Made by a program: the position numbers and the translations under genes. From contig NZ_CALTYA010000035.1 in assembly GCF_943913405.1 (NCBI RefSeq), forward strand, positions 1 through 34,967: a DNA stretch of 34,967 nucleotides, read 5' to 3'. This stretch comes from an uncultured Flavobacterium sp. Its GTDB lineage: Bacteria; Bacteroidota; Bacteroidia; Flavobacteriales; Flavobacteriaceae. Below, one piece after another: positions 15,926-23,576 of the stretch (position 1 is its first letter; every line of letters starts with the position of its first letter). A model generated the notes under the pieces. It saw nothing but the letters and a program-made list of their open reading frames with translations. It had not been told where the DNA came from and did not search any database.

Positions 15926-15969
15926 GGGCTATCTAAATCTTGATATTTCTACCTAAATTTAGATAGCCC
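15926..15969 (-). terminator. Terminator of etfB-etfA
   Basis: A 13-bp perfect stem (GGGCTATCTAAAT 15926-15938 / ATTTAGATAGCCC 15957-15969) with an 18-nt loop is followed on the minus strand by a T-run. It lies 26 nt beyond the etfA stop codon. Confidence 0.85.
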
Positions 15970-15995
15970 TGATATGGGCAAATTTAAAAAAATAT

Positions 15996-16964
15996 TTACG
16001 AATTATTCGCCTTGAATTCTTTTAATTTTTCAGTCAGCTTCGGAACGATTTCAAAAGCGTCTCCAACGATGCCATAATCGGCAACTTTAAAGAATGGCGC
16101 GTCAGCATCTTGATTGATAACGACTTTTACTTTTGAAGAGTTGATTCCTGCAATGTGTTGGATTGCTCCAGAGATTCCGATTGCGATGTAAAGGTTTGTT
16201 GCTACTGGTTTTCCTGTTTGACCAACGTGTTCGCTGTGAGGTCTCCAACCTAAGTCAGAAACTGGTTTTGAACAAGCCGTTGCAGCGCCTAAAACAGCTG
16301 CTAAATCTTCTAGCATTCCCCAGTTTTCTGGTCCTTTCAAACCTCTTCCTCCAGAAACTACAACTTCCGCGTCAGCGATGGTTACTTTTCCGGTTACTTT
16401 TTCTACTGATTCTACTTTTACGCCAAAATCATTGTCTCCGATTGATGGTGAAAAATCTTCTTGAGATAAAGAAGAAGCGCTTTCAAAAACTCCGTAAGAA
16501 TTTTTTGCAAGGCCTAAAACTTTAACGTCTGTGCTGATTTCAGTGATGTTGAAAGCTTTGTTTGAAAACGCATTTCTTTTCACTTGAAATGGAGATGTGC
16601 TTACCGGCAAGCCAACAACATTTGAAGCGTAACCAGCGTCAAGGCCAACAGCAACAAGCGGTGCCAAATAAAGGCTGTCTGTTGTTGAAGAAAGCAAAAC
16701 TACTTTTGTTCCTTCTTTTTGTGCAGCTTGCTTGATGACGTCAGCGTACGCTTTTGCCGTAAATTTTGATAATTTATCATCATTTACTTTCAAGACTTTA
16801 TCTACTCCATATTTTGATAATTCAGAAACATCACCAGCGTTAATGGTAACTGCGGTAACCGTTGTTCCTAAAGATTCTGCTACTTTTTTACCGTATGAAG
16901 CCAATTCGAAAGCCACTTTCTTGAATTTTCCTTCTGCAGATTCTGCGTATATTAATATTGACAT
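15996..16964 (-). CDS. etfA: Electron transfer flavoprotein alpha subunit
   Basis: FAD-carrying subunit of the ETF heterodimer, which accepts electrons from acyl-CoA dehydrogenases; 322 aa. The C-terminal FAD-binding half shows GGRGLKGPENWGMLEDLA, GWRPHSEHVGQTGKPVAT, the signature YIAIGISGAIQHIAGI, and the end motif NQDADAPFFKVADYGIVGD. The N-terminal half is the Rossmann-like domain shared with EtfB. It follows etfB after a 82-nt gap filled with heptamer arrays. Confidence 0.96.
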   Translation of the reverse strand: MSILIYAESAEGKFKKVAFELASYGKKVAESLGTTVTAVTINAGDVSELSKYGVDKVLKVNDDKLSKFTAKAYADVIKQAAQKEGTKVVLLSSTTDSLYLAPLVAVGLDAGYASNVVGLPVSTSPFQVKRNAFSNKAFNITEISTDVKVLGLAKNSYGVFESASSLSQEDFSPSIGDNDFGVKVESVEKVTGKVTIADAEVVVSGGRGLKGPENWGMLEDLAAVLGAATACSKPVSDLGWRPHSEHVGQTGKPVATNLYIAIGISGAIQHIAGINSSKVKVVINQDADAPFFKVADYGIVGDAFEIVPKLTEKLKEFKANNS

Positions 16965-16977
16965 AATTTAATTTTTT

Positions 16978-17046
16978 AGTTATGAGTTATGAATTATGAG
17001 TTATGAGTGCGGTTTTGACTGAAAACTGCATACTGAAAACTGCATA
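16978..17046. repeat. Heptamer arrays between etfB and etfA
   Basis: The left arm has 7-bp units AGTTATG, AGTTATG, AATTATG, AGTTATG (16978-17005). After a short spacer the right arm has CTGAAAA, CTGCATA, CTGAAAA, CTGCATA (17019-17046). The right arm touches the etfB stop codon at 17047 exactly. Left units are those of the fbaA-accD array and right units are those of the clpP leader. Confidence 0.88.
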
Positions 17047-17793
17047 CTAGATAACCTTCGCTTCGTTGTGTAATAAATTAATAAGTTCATCCAAATTATC
17101 TGGGCTGATTAATTTTACCGCAGATTTTGGAGCTGGTTTTTCAAATTTCACCGCTTTTGTATTAGAAGAAGCGTCAACCGGCTCAAGAATTGTCAAGGCT
17201 TTTGTTCTTGCCGTCATAATTCCTCTCATATTTGGGATTCTAAGGTCTTTTTCTTCAACCAAACCTTTTTGTCCGCCAATGATTAATGGCAATTCTGTGG
17301 TAACAGTTTCTTTTCCGCCGTCGATTTCTCTTGATGCTTTTACTGAATTTCCATCAACTTTAATATCGGTACAAGAATTTAAGAAATTCATTCCGGTAAT
17401 TCCAGCAATCATTCCAGGAACCATGCCTCCGTTGTAATCTAAAGATTCTTTTCCTGCGATTACAAGATCATAACCTCCGTTTTTGATTACTTCAGCCAAT
17501 TGTTTTGCTACGAAAAATCCGTCTGTTGGATTTGCGTTTACACGAATTGCTTCGTTTGCGCCAATGGCCAATGCTTTTCTTAAAGTCGCTTCTGTTTCTG
17601 GACCACCAACGTTAACTACGGTAACATTTGCGCCTTGTTGTTCTTGGAACCAAATGGCTCTTGTCAACCCAAATTCGTCGTTAGGATTTATTACGAAGGA
17701 AACTCCGTTTGTGTCAAATTCTGAATCGCCATTCGCAAAATTAATTTTTGAAGTAGTATCAGGAACGTGACTGATGCAAACTAATATTTTCAT
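17047..17793 (-). CDS. etfB: Electron transfer flavoprotein beta subunit
   Basis: AMP-binding partner of EtfA, 248 aa. Family landmarks are MKILVCISHVPDTTSKINF, INPNDEFGLTRAIWF, VTVVNVGGPETEATLRKALA, ADEAIRV-type text here as ANEAIRV, and DLVIAGKESLDYNGGMVPGM. First gene of the etfB-etfA unit, which ends at the terminator 15926-15969. Confidence 0.96.
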   Translation of the reverse strand: MKILVCISHVPDTTSKINFANGDSEFDTNGVSFVINPNDEFGLTRAIWFQEQQGANVTVVNVGGPETEATLRKALAIGANEAIRVNANPTDGFFVAKQLAEVIKNGGYDLVIAGKESLDYNGGMVPGMIAGITGMNFLNSCTDIKVDGNSVKASREIDGGKETVTTELPLIIGGQKGLVEEKDLRIPNMRGIMTARTKALTILEPVDASSNTKAVKFEKPAPKSAVKLISPDNLDELINLLHNEAKVI

Positions 17794-17946
17794 TGTATAT
17801 AAAATTATAGTGTTGATTTATTTTAGGCTCCGAAATTAAGAATTATAATTCAAATAAAAAACTATGCATGCATAATATTTTGATAATTTATATAGAACTA
17901 TTTCGTTTTCGTGGAAGATTGTTGCTTTGCCTGCAAAATCAGGGAA

Positions 17947-18519
17947 TTATTCTTCGTATCCATTTTCTATTTTGTCAATAAGCCATTTTTCATTTGTTTT
18001 TGAAAGCGTGAAATCTATTTTTCCGCCAGCAAAAAACAGCAATTTTAATTTTGATTCGGTAGGTTTTCTATAAATTTCGACAACCTTTATTTTATCAGTA
18101 TTGGCTAAATCATCTTCATAATCTTGCGAATGCATAATCAAATCATAATCCAATCCGTAAGGCGGGCCGTCATTTGCTGGATTTTTCTTAAATTCTTCCT
18201 CGCATTCTTTAAAATAGTCGCGCTGTTCATTAATATATCTGTCTGAAACAAATCCGGTTTTTTTAAATGCATCCAGGTATTTTTCCACTTTTTCAAAATC
18301 TATTGCATAAAAATCTGTTGAATCTTTTAGCTCTTTCATCACATCAAAACTTTGGATATTGTCATCAGAAGCATACCATTTATAAAAGTCAATGGCTACT
18401 TTTTCATCGACTTTTTCTTCAGAAATTATTGTTTCTGTCAGGGGCTTGGTAATTTCTTTTTCTTTAGAATTGCAGGAAACTACAATAACTATAAATAAAA
18501 TTAAGATCAGTTTTTTCAT
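17947..18519 (-). CDS. Small lipoprotein, DUF3828-like
   Basis: Predicted lipoprotein of 190 aa: MKKLILILFIVIVVSC gives a lipobox with Cys16. The mature part begins with a Lys/Glu-rich linker, then a domain with FYKWYASDDN and KPTESKLKLLFFAGGKIDFTL reminiscent of DUF3828/NTF2-like lipoproteins (a YxWY helix, then a terminal KWLIDKI strand). Function unknown. It is a single gene divergent from the MFS transporter. Confidence 0.7.
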   Translation of the reverse strand: MKKLILILFIVIVVSCNSKEKEITKPLTETIISEEKVDEKVAIDFYKWYASDDNIQSFDVMKELKDSTDFYAIDFEKVEKYLDAFKKTGFVSDRYINEQRDYFKECEEEFKKNPANDGPPYGLDYDLIMHSQDYEDDLANTDKIKVVEIYRKPTESKLKLLFFAGGKIDFTLSKTNEKWLIDKIENGYEE

Positions 18520-18628
18520 AATATTTCTTTATAAATCAGGAAATAGATTTAAGGCTAAGTTCGAAATATTTCTTGAAAAACCACCCATTATATTTTAGCT
18601 TAAATTATTCGTTTGGAATTGTGTTTTC

Positions 18629-18636
18629 TATCTTTG
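18629..18636 (+). promoter_or_regulatory. Predicted -7 box for the MFS transporter
   Basis: TATCTTTG matches TAnnTTTG, 19 nt before the ATG at 18656. A TTTG lies 13 nt further upstream, closer than the usual spacing. Confidence 0.45.
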
Positions 18637-18655
18637 CACCTTCAAAAATTTCACC

Positions 18656-19834
18656 ATGGATTCCTCAATCAAAGCCGTTCATCCCATTTATAATCTTCAA
18701 TTCGGACTGGTTTGCTTAAGTTCCCTGCTCTTTTCGGCAAGTTTTAATATGCTGATTCCAGAATTGCCAGAATATTTGAGCAACATGGGAGGTGCAGAAT
18801 ACAAAGGTTTGATTATTGCACTTTTCACTTTGACAGCAGGAATTTCCAGACCTTTCAGTGGCAGATTGACCGACACTTTGGGAAGAGTTCCGGTAATGGC
18901 CGTGGGTTCTATCGTATGTTTTATCTGCGGGATTTTATATCCGGTTTTGGGAACCGTTTCTGGATTTTTATTCTTAAGATTGATCCACGGATTTTCCACG
19001 GGATTCAAGCCTACGGCGACCGCCGCTTACGTAGCCGATATTATTCCAAGAGAAAGATGGGGCGAAGCTTTGGGTTTCCACGGACTCTGTTTTTCGACCG
19101 GAATGGCCATCGGACCCGCAATCGGAAGTACGATCAAGTTGCATTTTTCCATGGATATGCTTTTTTACGCTTCCTCAATTTTTGCGCTTTTGTCTATAGT
19201 GATTTTGATGAATATGAAGGAAACTTTGCGACATAGACAGCGTTTCAGCTTGCATATTTTGAAGATTTCCAGAAAAGATATTATTGCGGTGGAAGTGCTT
19301 CCGGCCGCAATTGTGACCTTTCTATCGTATACAGCTTACGGAGTGATTCTGACGCTGATTCCAGATTGGAGCCAGCATTTAGGAATTACAAATAAAGGAT
19401 TGTTTTTCATGGTTTTTACCATCGCATCGCTCGTAATTCGTTTTGGCGCTGGAAAAGCTTCTGATAAATATGGACGTCTTCATTTAATCGGATTAGGACT
19501 TTTTCTCCTAATAATTTCATTGGTAATCGTAGGTTTTTCAACTTCCGTAGCCGGATTAATGCTTGGCGCTGCGATGTACGGAATTTCTACTGGAATCGTT
19601 TCTCCAGCTTTAAACGCTTGGACGGTAGACATGAGTTTTCCAGAACACAGAGGCAAAGCAATGGCGACAATGTACATCGCCCTAGAAGCAGGAATCGGAC
19701 TTGGCGCACTTTTCGCAGGCTGGATATATCAAGATGAAATTTCTAAAATTCCGATGGTGATGTATGTCAGCGCCGGAATGGTTTTCTGTTCGATGATTTA
19801 TGTTTTTATACGTGTAAAGAAAGCGAGGAAATAA
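18656..19834 (+). CDS. MFS transporter (12 TM)
   Basis: Major facilitator superfamily permease of 392 aa with about 12 hydrophobic helices. Motif A is present in the loop between TM2 and TM3 (FSGRLTDTLGRVPVMAVGS), and a second copy occurs in the C-terminal half (IRFGAGKASDKYGRLHLIG). Motif C-like text (GFHGLCFSTGMAIGPAIG) suggests a drug/H+ antiporter type, but the substrate cannot be inferred. It ends at a shared bidirectional terminator. Confidence 0.9.
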   Translation: MDSSIKAVHPIYNLQFGLVCLSSLLFSASFNMLIPELPEYLSNMGGAEYKGLIIALFTLTAGISRPFSGRLTDTLGRVPVMAVGSIVCFICGILYPVLGTVSGFLFLRLIHGFSTGFKPTATAAYVADIIPRERWGEALGFHGLCFSTGMAIGPAIGSTIKLHFSMDMLFYASSIFALLSIVILMNMKETLRHRQRFSLHILKISRKDIIAVEVLPAAIVTFLSYTAYGVILTLIPDWSQHLGITNKGLFFMVFTIASLVIRFGAGKASDKYGRLHLIGLGLFLLIISLVIVGFSTSVAGLMLGAAMYGISTGIVSPALNAWTVDMSFPEHRGKAMATMYIALEAGIGLGALFAGWIYQDEISKIPMVMYVSAGMVFCSMIYVFIRVKKARK

Positions 19835-19839
19835 AATTT

Positions 19840-19872
19840 AAATTCTAGGAAGTCAATTGCTTCCTAGAATTT
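19840..19872. terminator. Bidirectional terminator between the MFS gene and the 12-gene operon
   Basis: AAATTCTAGGAAG (19840-19852) and CTTCCTAGAATTT (19860-19872) form a perfect 13-bp stem with a 7-nt loop. It starts 5 nt after the MFS stop codon and touches the stop codon of the minus-strand gene at 19873, so it ends both transcripts. Confidence 0.88.
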
Positions 19873-20091
19873 TTAATCTTCATAACCACAAATTGTCCTG
19901 CCAATCTTCTTCGCTTTATTAAGACTCATTTTTTCAATCTGATGTTTGCATCTTTTCAATCCGTGGCAGTCTTTTTTTAGATGGTACCTGCTTCCAGTAT
20001 CGCTTTTGCAGACATAAACGTCGGGCTGTTTTGAAGAACCCAAAGATAAAGTTGCCGAAACAACATACATTAATAGTAATTTTTGGAACAT
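19873..20091 (-). CDS. Small Cys-rich secreted protein (last gene of the operon)
   Basis: 72-aa protein with a hydrophobic N-terminus (MFQKLLLMYVVSATLSLGSS) that looks like a signal peptide. The remainder carries the pattern Y-V-C-K-S ... YHLKKDCHGLKRCKH ... A-K-K-I-G-R-T-I-C-G, four cysteines plus histidines. I recognise this pattern from the ends of various Bacteroidota proteins, and it resembles an Ada-like metal-binding knuckle; zinc binding is an inference. It lies 25 nt after the two-TM gene and directly before the terminator, so it belongs to the same transcript. Confidence 0.7.
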   Translation of the reverse strand: MFQKLLLMYVVSATLSLGSSKQPDVYVCKSDTGSRYHLKKDCHGLKRCKHQIEKMSLNKAKKIGRTICGYED

Positions 20092-20116
20092 CTGTTTAAA
20101 TTTTTAAGACTAAAAA

Positions 20117-20314
20117 CTATACTTTTCGGACTACGGTTTTTAGTAGATTAATAATAAAGAGAATTACAAAAACTAGAATAATTGGGCTAAAAACCTCAAT
20201 CCAGCCTAAATTTCCAAAGCTGATTTTAATGATAAAAAACACAATGCAAAATGCAACTGAGAGGGTAATAAGTAGAGTTCGAAAATCAGTTTTCTTTTTT
20301 CTTTTCTTCGCCAT
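20117..20314 (-). CDS. Small two-TM membrane protein
   Basis: 65-aa protein with a strongly basic N-terminus (MAKKRKKKTDFR), a helix at about residues 14-30, a short GNLGW loop, and a second helix at about 38-58. By the positive-inside rule both ends are cytoplasmic. No family recognised. It is 15 nt downstream of the OmpA-domain gene, whose role at the envelope it may share. Confidence 0.7.
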   Translation of the reverse strand: MAKKRKKKTDFRTLLITLSVAFCIVFFIIKISFGNLGWIEVFSPIILVFVILFIINLLKTVVRKV

Positions 20315-20329
20315 TTGAATTTTCGTTAG

Positions 20330-20983
20330 CTATAAATTAATTTCAACTCTTCTATTTTTCTGCCTGCCTTCTTCTGTATCATTTGTTGATATAGGATTTT
20401 TTATGCCTTTTCCAATAGCCGTGATTCTGTTTGCAGCAATACCTTTTTCAACTAAATGTTTTTTCAGAGCATTGGCTCGATCTTGAGAAATTTTATTGTT
20501 TACAGAAAGTTCGCCTTCACTGCTGGCATAACCATTTACGATTATTGACGAACTTGGATTTGCTTCTAAATAATCTGAAATCTGTTTGATTACAACCTCA
20601 TCAACTGCAACTATTTCTGAAGAACCTTTCTCAAATGAAGCGGGAATTTTATTTTCCAATTCAGATAATTTTATTGGATTTTCGTTTTCTGAAATATTTT
20701 CAGTAGAAACTTTTTCAGTTACGGTATCCAAAGGAATTGCATTTTTTTCGACAGCTTCTGTCTCTTTTTCAGGAGTTATTGTTGAAGTAGAATCAGTAGC
20801 TTTTTTAAAATTTAAAAAGTAATAACCTGCGCCTCCAATTAAAAGTAGAAGCATGATTGTGATGAGTAAGGACAGGCTTTTCTTCCTCGGTTCTTCTTGC
20901 GAAGTATTGTTTTTTGACAAATCAAACGTTGATTCAATTCCTGATTCTGCAGGTTTTTCGCTTTTATTTAGATTAAATGACAT
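20330..20983 (-). CDS. Inner-membrane OmpA-domain protein with TerD-like N-terminus
   Basis: 217 aa. There is no signal peptide; instead ~36 cytoplasmic residues precede a single TM helix (about 37-57, LSLLITIMLLLLIGGAGYYF). A linker follows, then a C-terminal OmpA/MotB domain (about 110-217: IPASFEKGSSEI, VNGYASSEGE, NKISQDRANALKKHL, GRQKNRRVEINL). The conserved Arg of the peptidoglycan-binding motif (DRANAL) is kept, while the usual GHTD aspartate is replaced (GYAS), so diaminopimelate binding is uncertain. The first residues, MSFNLNKSEK ... FDLSKN, closely follow the TerD start next door (TSFNLNKGERFSLSK). It may anchor the TerD/cytoskeletal components to the cell wall (inference). Confidence 0.85.
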   Translation of the reverse strand: MSFNLNKSEKPAESGIESTFDLSKNNTSQEEPRKKSLSLLITIMLLLLIGGAGYYFLNFKKATDSTSTITPEKETEAVEKNAIPLDTVTEKVSTENISENENPIKLSELENKIPASFEKGSSEIVAVDEVVIKQISDYLEANPSSSIIVNGYASSEGELSVNNKISQDRANALKKHLVEKGIAANRITAIGKGIKNPISTNDTEEGRQKNRRVEINL

Positions 20984-20998
20984 GATTTTTATTTTAGA

Positions 20999-21652
20999 TT
21001 AAGTATACATTTCTACTAAAGTCTGCAAGCTTCCGGTATGCGCTCTTCCCATAGCTTCGAATTCCCAAGAATTTCCGGCACGGTACAATCTTCCAAATTC
21101 TACGGCATCTTCGTTGGTAAATTGGTCTTTTAGGCTATATCTTAAGATTTCACTTCCAGTATTTTCATCCACAATTCGAATGTAGCAATCGTTGACCTGT
21201 CCAAAATTTAAATCCAAAGTTCTTCGGTCTTTCTTTGTATCGTTTGGAAATTTGCAAATCGTCGCACAAATAATTATCTGCTCAATATTGGCACTTACTT
21301 TATTCAAATCAATGATCATGTCTTCGTCATCTTCACCATCACTTCGGGTTCCGTCTGGATCGTCAATTGCGCCTTTTATAGAACCGTCAGCGGTCAGCGG
21401 ACGCAAAAGTCCCTTCTCATTTTGATCCTCAATGCTGTTGCCCATCTGCACCTGTCCATAAAAAACAAAATAGCTGTCAGACGGAATTTTGAAATTGCTG
21501 TTAATCGCAAAAGCTGACACATCAAGGTCAAAATCTGGTCCGTTTGGCTGTTCATTCGGATCCCAGCCCATCCCAATTTTCACGACTGTCAATTCCGGAG
21601 CCGCTTTTGAAAGAGAAAATCTTTCGCCTTTATTTAAGTTGAAACTTGTCAT
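20999..21652 (-). CDS. TerD-family protein
   Basis: 217-aa cytoplasmic protein of the TerD/TerE/CABP1 family, which bind calcium and are linked to tellurite, phage and stress tolerance. Landmarks are SFNLNKGERFSLSKAAPEL, VKIGMGWDPNE, the acidic site GPDFDLDVSAFAI, and the second acidic loop DDPDGTRSDGEDDEDMIIDL, followed by IEQIIICATI and a late RYSLKDQF. All acidic calcium ligands appear present. The loop before the second site is longer than in the neighbouring paralogue. It is tightly packed between a second TerD gene (16 nt) and the OmpA-domain gene (15 nt). Confidence 0.93.
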   Translation of the reverse strand: MTSFNLNKGERFSLSKAAPELTVVKIGMGWDPNEQPNGPDFDLDVSAFAINSNFKIPSDSYFVFYGQVQMGNSIEDQNEKGLLRPLTADGSIKGAIDDPDGTRSDGEDDEDMIIDLNKVSANIEQIIICATICKFPNDTKKDRRTLDLNFGQVNDCYIRIVDENTGSEILRYSLKDQFTNEDAVEFGRLYRAGNSWEFEAMGRAHTGSLQTLVEMYT

Positions 21653-21668
21653 TTTTTATAATTTTAGA

Positions 21669-22235
21669 TTATTGGTACAATTCGATTAAGGTTCCCAATC
21701 CGCCAGCAAATGCTTGGCCTAAGCCTTCAACATGCCATTCGCCGCCATTTCGAGAAAGCGAAGCAATAATTACCGAATCTTGCTGGTCGAAAGATTCCTC
21801 AAGTTTGTATTGGCAAAGAATCGTGTTGTCATTTGAATTTCGAATATTGATATATGAATTCATGACATTTCCAAAATGATGGCCTCGTGATTCTGATTCG
21901 TGAATGGTTACGGCGAAATATAAAAATTCCACTCTTGAATCAATTTTTGACAAATCAATAAGAATCGATTCATCATCGCCATCGCCCAATCCATCTCGAT
22001 TGTCACCCAAATGTTTTACAGCATCATCAGGGCTTTTTAGGTTATTATAAAAAATAAAAAACGGTTCTTCAGGAAGTTTTCCATCAGCGCCAAGCATGAA
22101 AACCGAAACATCGCAGTCTACTTTTTGACCGCCAACAGATGCTTGATCCCAGCCAAGTCCGGCGATTATATTTTTAAGTCCAGAATTTTCTTTAGCCAGA
22201 GAAAGTGGCTTGTTTTTTTGTAATGAAATTGCCAT
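21669..22235 (-). CDS. TerD-family protein (second copy)
   Basis: 188-aa TerD-fold protein: AISLQKNKPLSLAKENSGL, IIAGLGWDQAS, first acidic site VDCDVSVFMLGADGK, second acidic loop NRDGLGDGDDESILIDLSKI, then VEFLYFAVTIHE and CQYKLEESFDQQDSVIIASL. The length is the standard one for TerD/TerZ. It differs clearly from the downstream copy, so it is an old paralogue rather than a recent duplicate. No terA, terB, terC or terY is in the window, so this is not the plasmid-type tellurite operon. Confidence 0.93.
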   Translation of the reverse strand: MAISLQKNKPLSLAKENSGLKNIIAGLGWDQASVGGQKVDCDVSVFMLGADGKLPEEPFFIFYNNLKSPDDAVKHLGDNRDGLGDGDDESILIDLSKIDSRVEFLYFAVTIHESESRGHHFGNVMNSYINIRNSNDNTILCQYKLEESFDQQDSVIIASLSRNGGEWHVEGLGQAFAGGLGTLIELYQ

Positions 22236-22246
22236 ATTTTTTAATT

Positions 22247-23572
22247 TTAATTGTTTTTTTTAGGAGGTAAGGGCGGAGGCAGAACCGGTTTTTTAATCTC
22301 CGTTTTTGGAATTTCCGGTAAGCCAGGTTTGTTTGAATTTGTCAGATTTTCTTTTTTTGGAGGCAAGATGGGAGGTGTATTTGCAACTGGCTTTTCAATT
22401 CTTTTAAACTCCGGAAGCGAAGGTTTTCCAGATGGAATTTCAGGCTTCGCAATAATTTTCGGTACTTCTAAAATTTTACTTGCTTTCTTTTTTGCCAGAT
22501 ATCCAGATTGTGCAATTTTTGAAAAAAGAAGCTTCATCGTTTCCACATTATGAAGTGTCTCAATTCCAATTACATTCGGATATTTTTTTAATAATTTCTC
22601 AGAAAAATAAGAAGTATTGATTTCATCGCTTGCCAAAAGAATTGTCATTTTTTCAACCGAAATGGTTACAGATTTTAGCAAATCATCGATCGCCGAATAA
22701 ATCAAGCTGTCGTTGGAATAATAAATCAGGCGGTCATTTAAATCTCTTTCTTTTACGCTAAACCAATATGATTTTCCATCAGAAAGCTCTGCATTTCCTT
22801 TTATAATCGGAACAATGTTTTCCAATAAATCAGCACAAAAAGGAAGTAGAAAAGCCACTTCTTTTTCTTTTTCAAAAGAGAGATACGAATTTTGCAAAGC
22901 GATATAATCCAGAATTATTTCGGCTAGCATCTTCACTCTTGGATCGGCGCCGTGGCCTTCCAATTTTGATGTTGCTGTTTCTTTATCGGTTAGATTTTTA
23001 TATAATTCTAGGTATAAATTGTTATCTATTCCACTTAAAAGAAGGATTGATTTACTTGAATTTATGACACCGTGCGCATTTAAAACTTCGAACAAGCACT
23101 CGTTGTAATTGACCCTTTCTATATTATTATAACCAGCTTCGGCAAAAATATTTTCAATCAATGATTTTTCCTTGTCCTCAATATCCGTTTCAAAAAGAAA
23201 ACGCAACGGAAAATTCGGACGGTAAGATTCGATCGAATTGCTGTTGTACAAAACCGTATTGATGAAATGCGAAAGATATTGCTCAACTCCAAAATAAAAC
23301 AGCTGTTTGCAAGGTTTTTTGTTGTTGTAAATGGTAAAATGCGCCGACGGATCTTTTATGATTTCAAAATAATTTCCGAAAGCATTGGGGTCATTTGAAA
23401 AGAATCGGTCTCTTGCAGCATTTCCAAAAATAAAATCATTTCCATTGACATAAAAATACAAGGGCACTTCATTAGAATCTTTAATTTCCAACGGAGCATA
23501 AGGACTTCCCTCTGATTGATACCAGAAGGAAACCTTACGTCTTGCTATTTTTACTACTACGCAATAATTCAT
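22247..23572 (-). CDS. Degenerate Hsp70/actin-like protein with proline-rich tail
   Basis: 441 aa, not matched to a named family. The order of segments follows an Hsp70 nucleotide-binding domain: FIFGNAARDRFFSNDPNAF (like the Hsp70 VGxxAkxq...NP region), a block like the 'ag...rl..E' region (AEAGYNNIERVNYNECLFEV), a strand where phosphate-2 should be (SILLLSGIDNNLYLELYKN, lacking the D-x-G-G-T signature), and a late TILLASDEINTSYFSEKLLK in place of the adenosine motif. The catalytic residues seem lost, which suggests a pseudo-ATPase. Residues ~365-441 are a Pro/Lys-rich tail ending PPPLPPKKNN, a likely docking segment. It is 4 nt after the large ATPase gene. The fold assignment is an inference. 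Confidence 0.55.
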   Translation of the reverse strand: MNYCVVVKIARRKVSFWYQSEGSPYAPLEIKDSNEVPLYFYVNGNDFIFGNAARDRFFSNDPNAFGNYFEIIKDPSAHFTIYNNKKPCKQLFYFGVEQYLSHFINTVLYNSNSIESYRPNFPLRFLFETDIEDKEKSLIENIFAEAGYNNIERVNYNECLFEVLNAHGVINSSKSILLLSGIDNNLYLELYKNLTDKETATSKLEGHGADPRVKMLAEIILDYIALQNSYLSFEKEKEVAFLLPFCADLLENIVPIIKGNAELSDGKSYWFSVKERDLNDRLIYYSNDSLIYSAIDDLLKSVTISVEKMTILLASDEINTSYFSEKLLKKYPNVIGIETLHNVETMKLLFSKIAQSGYLAKKKASKILEVPKIIAKPEIPSGKPSLPEFKRIEKPVANTPPILPPKKENLTNSNKPGLPEIPKTEIKKPVLPPPLPPKKNN

Positions 23573-23576
23573 TTGT

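Noticed and set aside
3585..17046. Heptamer arrays as CRISPR
   Set aside because: Units are 7 bp without spacers of constant length and there are no cas genes.
20999..22235. Classical plasmid tellurite-resistance operon (terZABCDEF)
   Set aside because: Only TerD-fold genes are present; terA, terB, terC and the usual order are missing.
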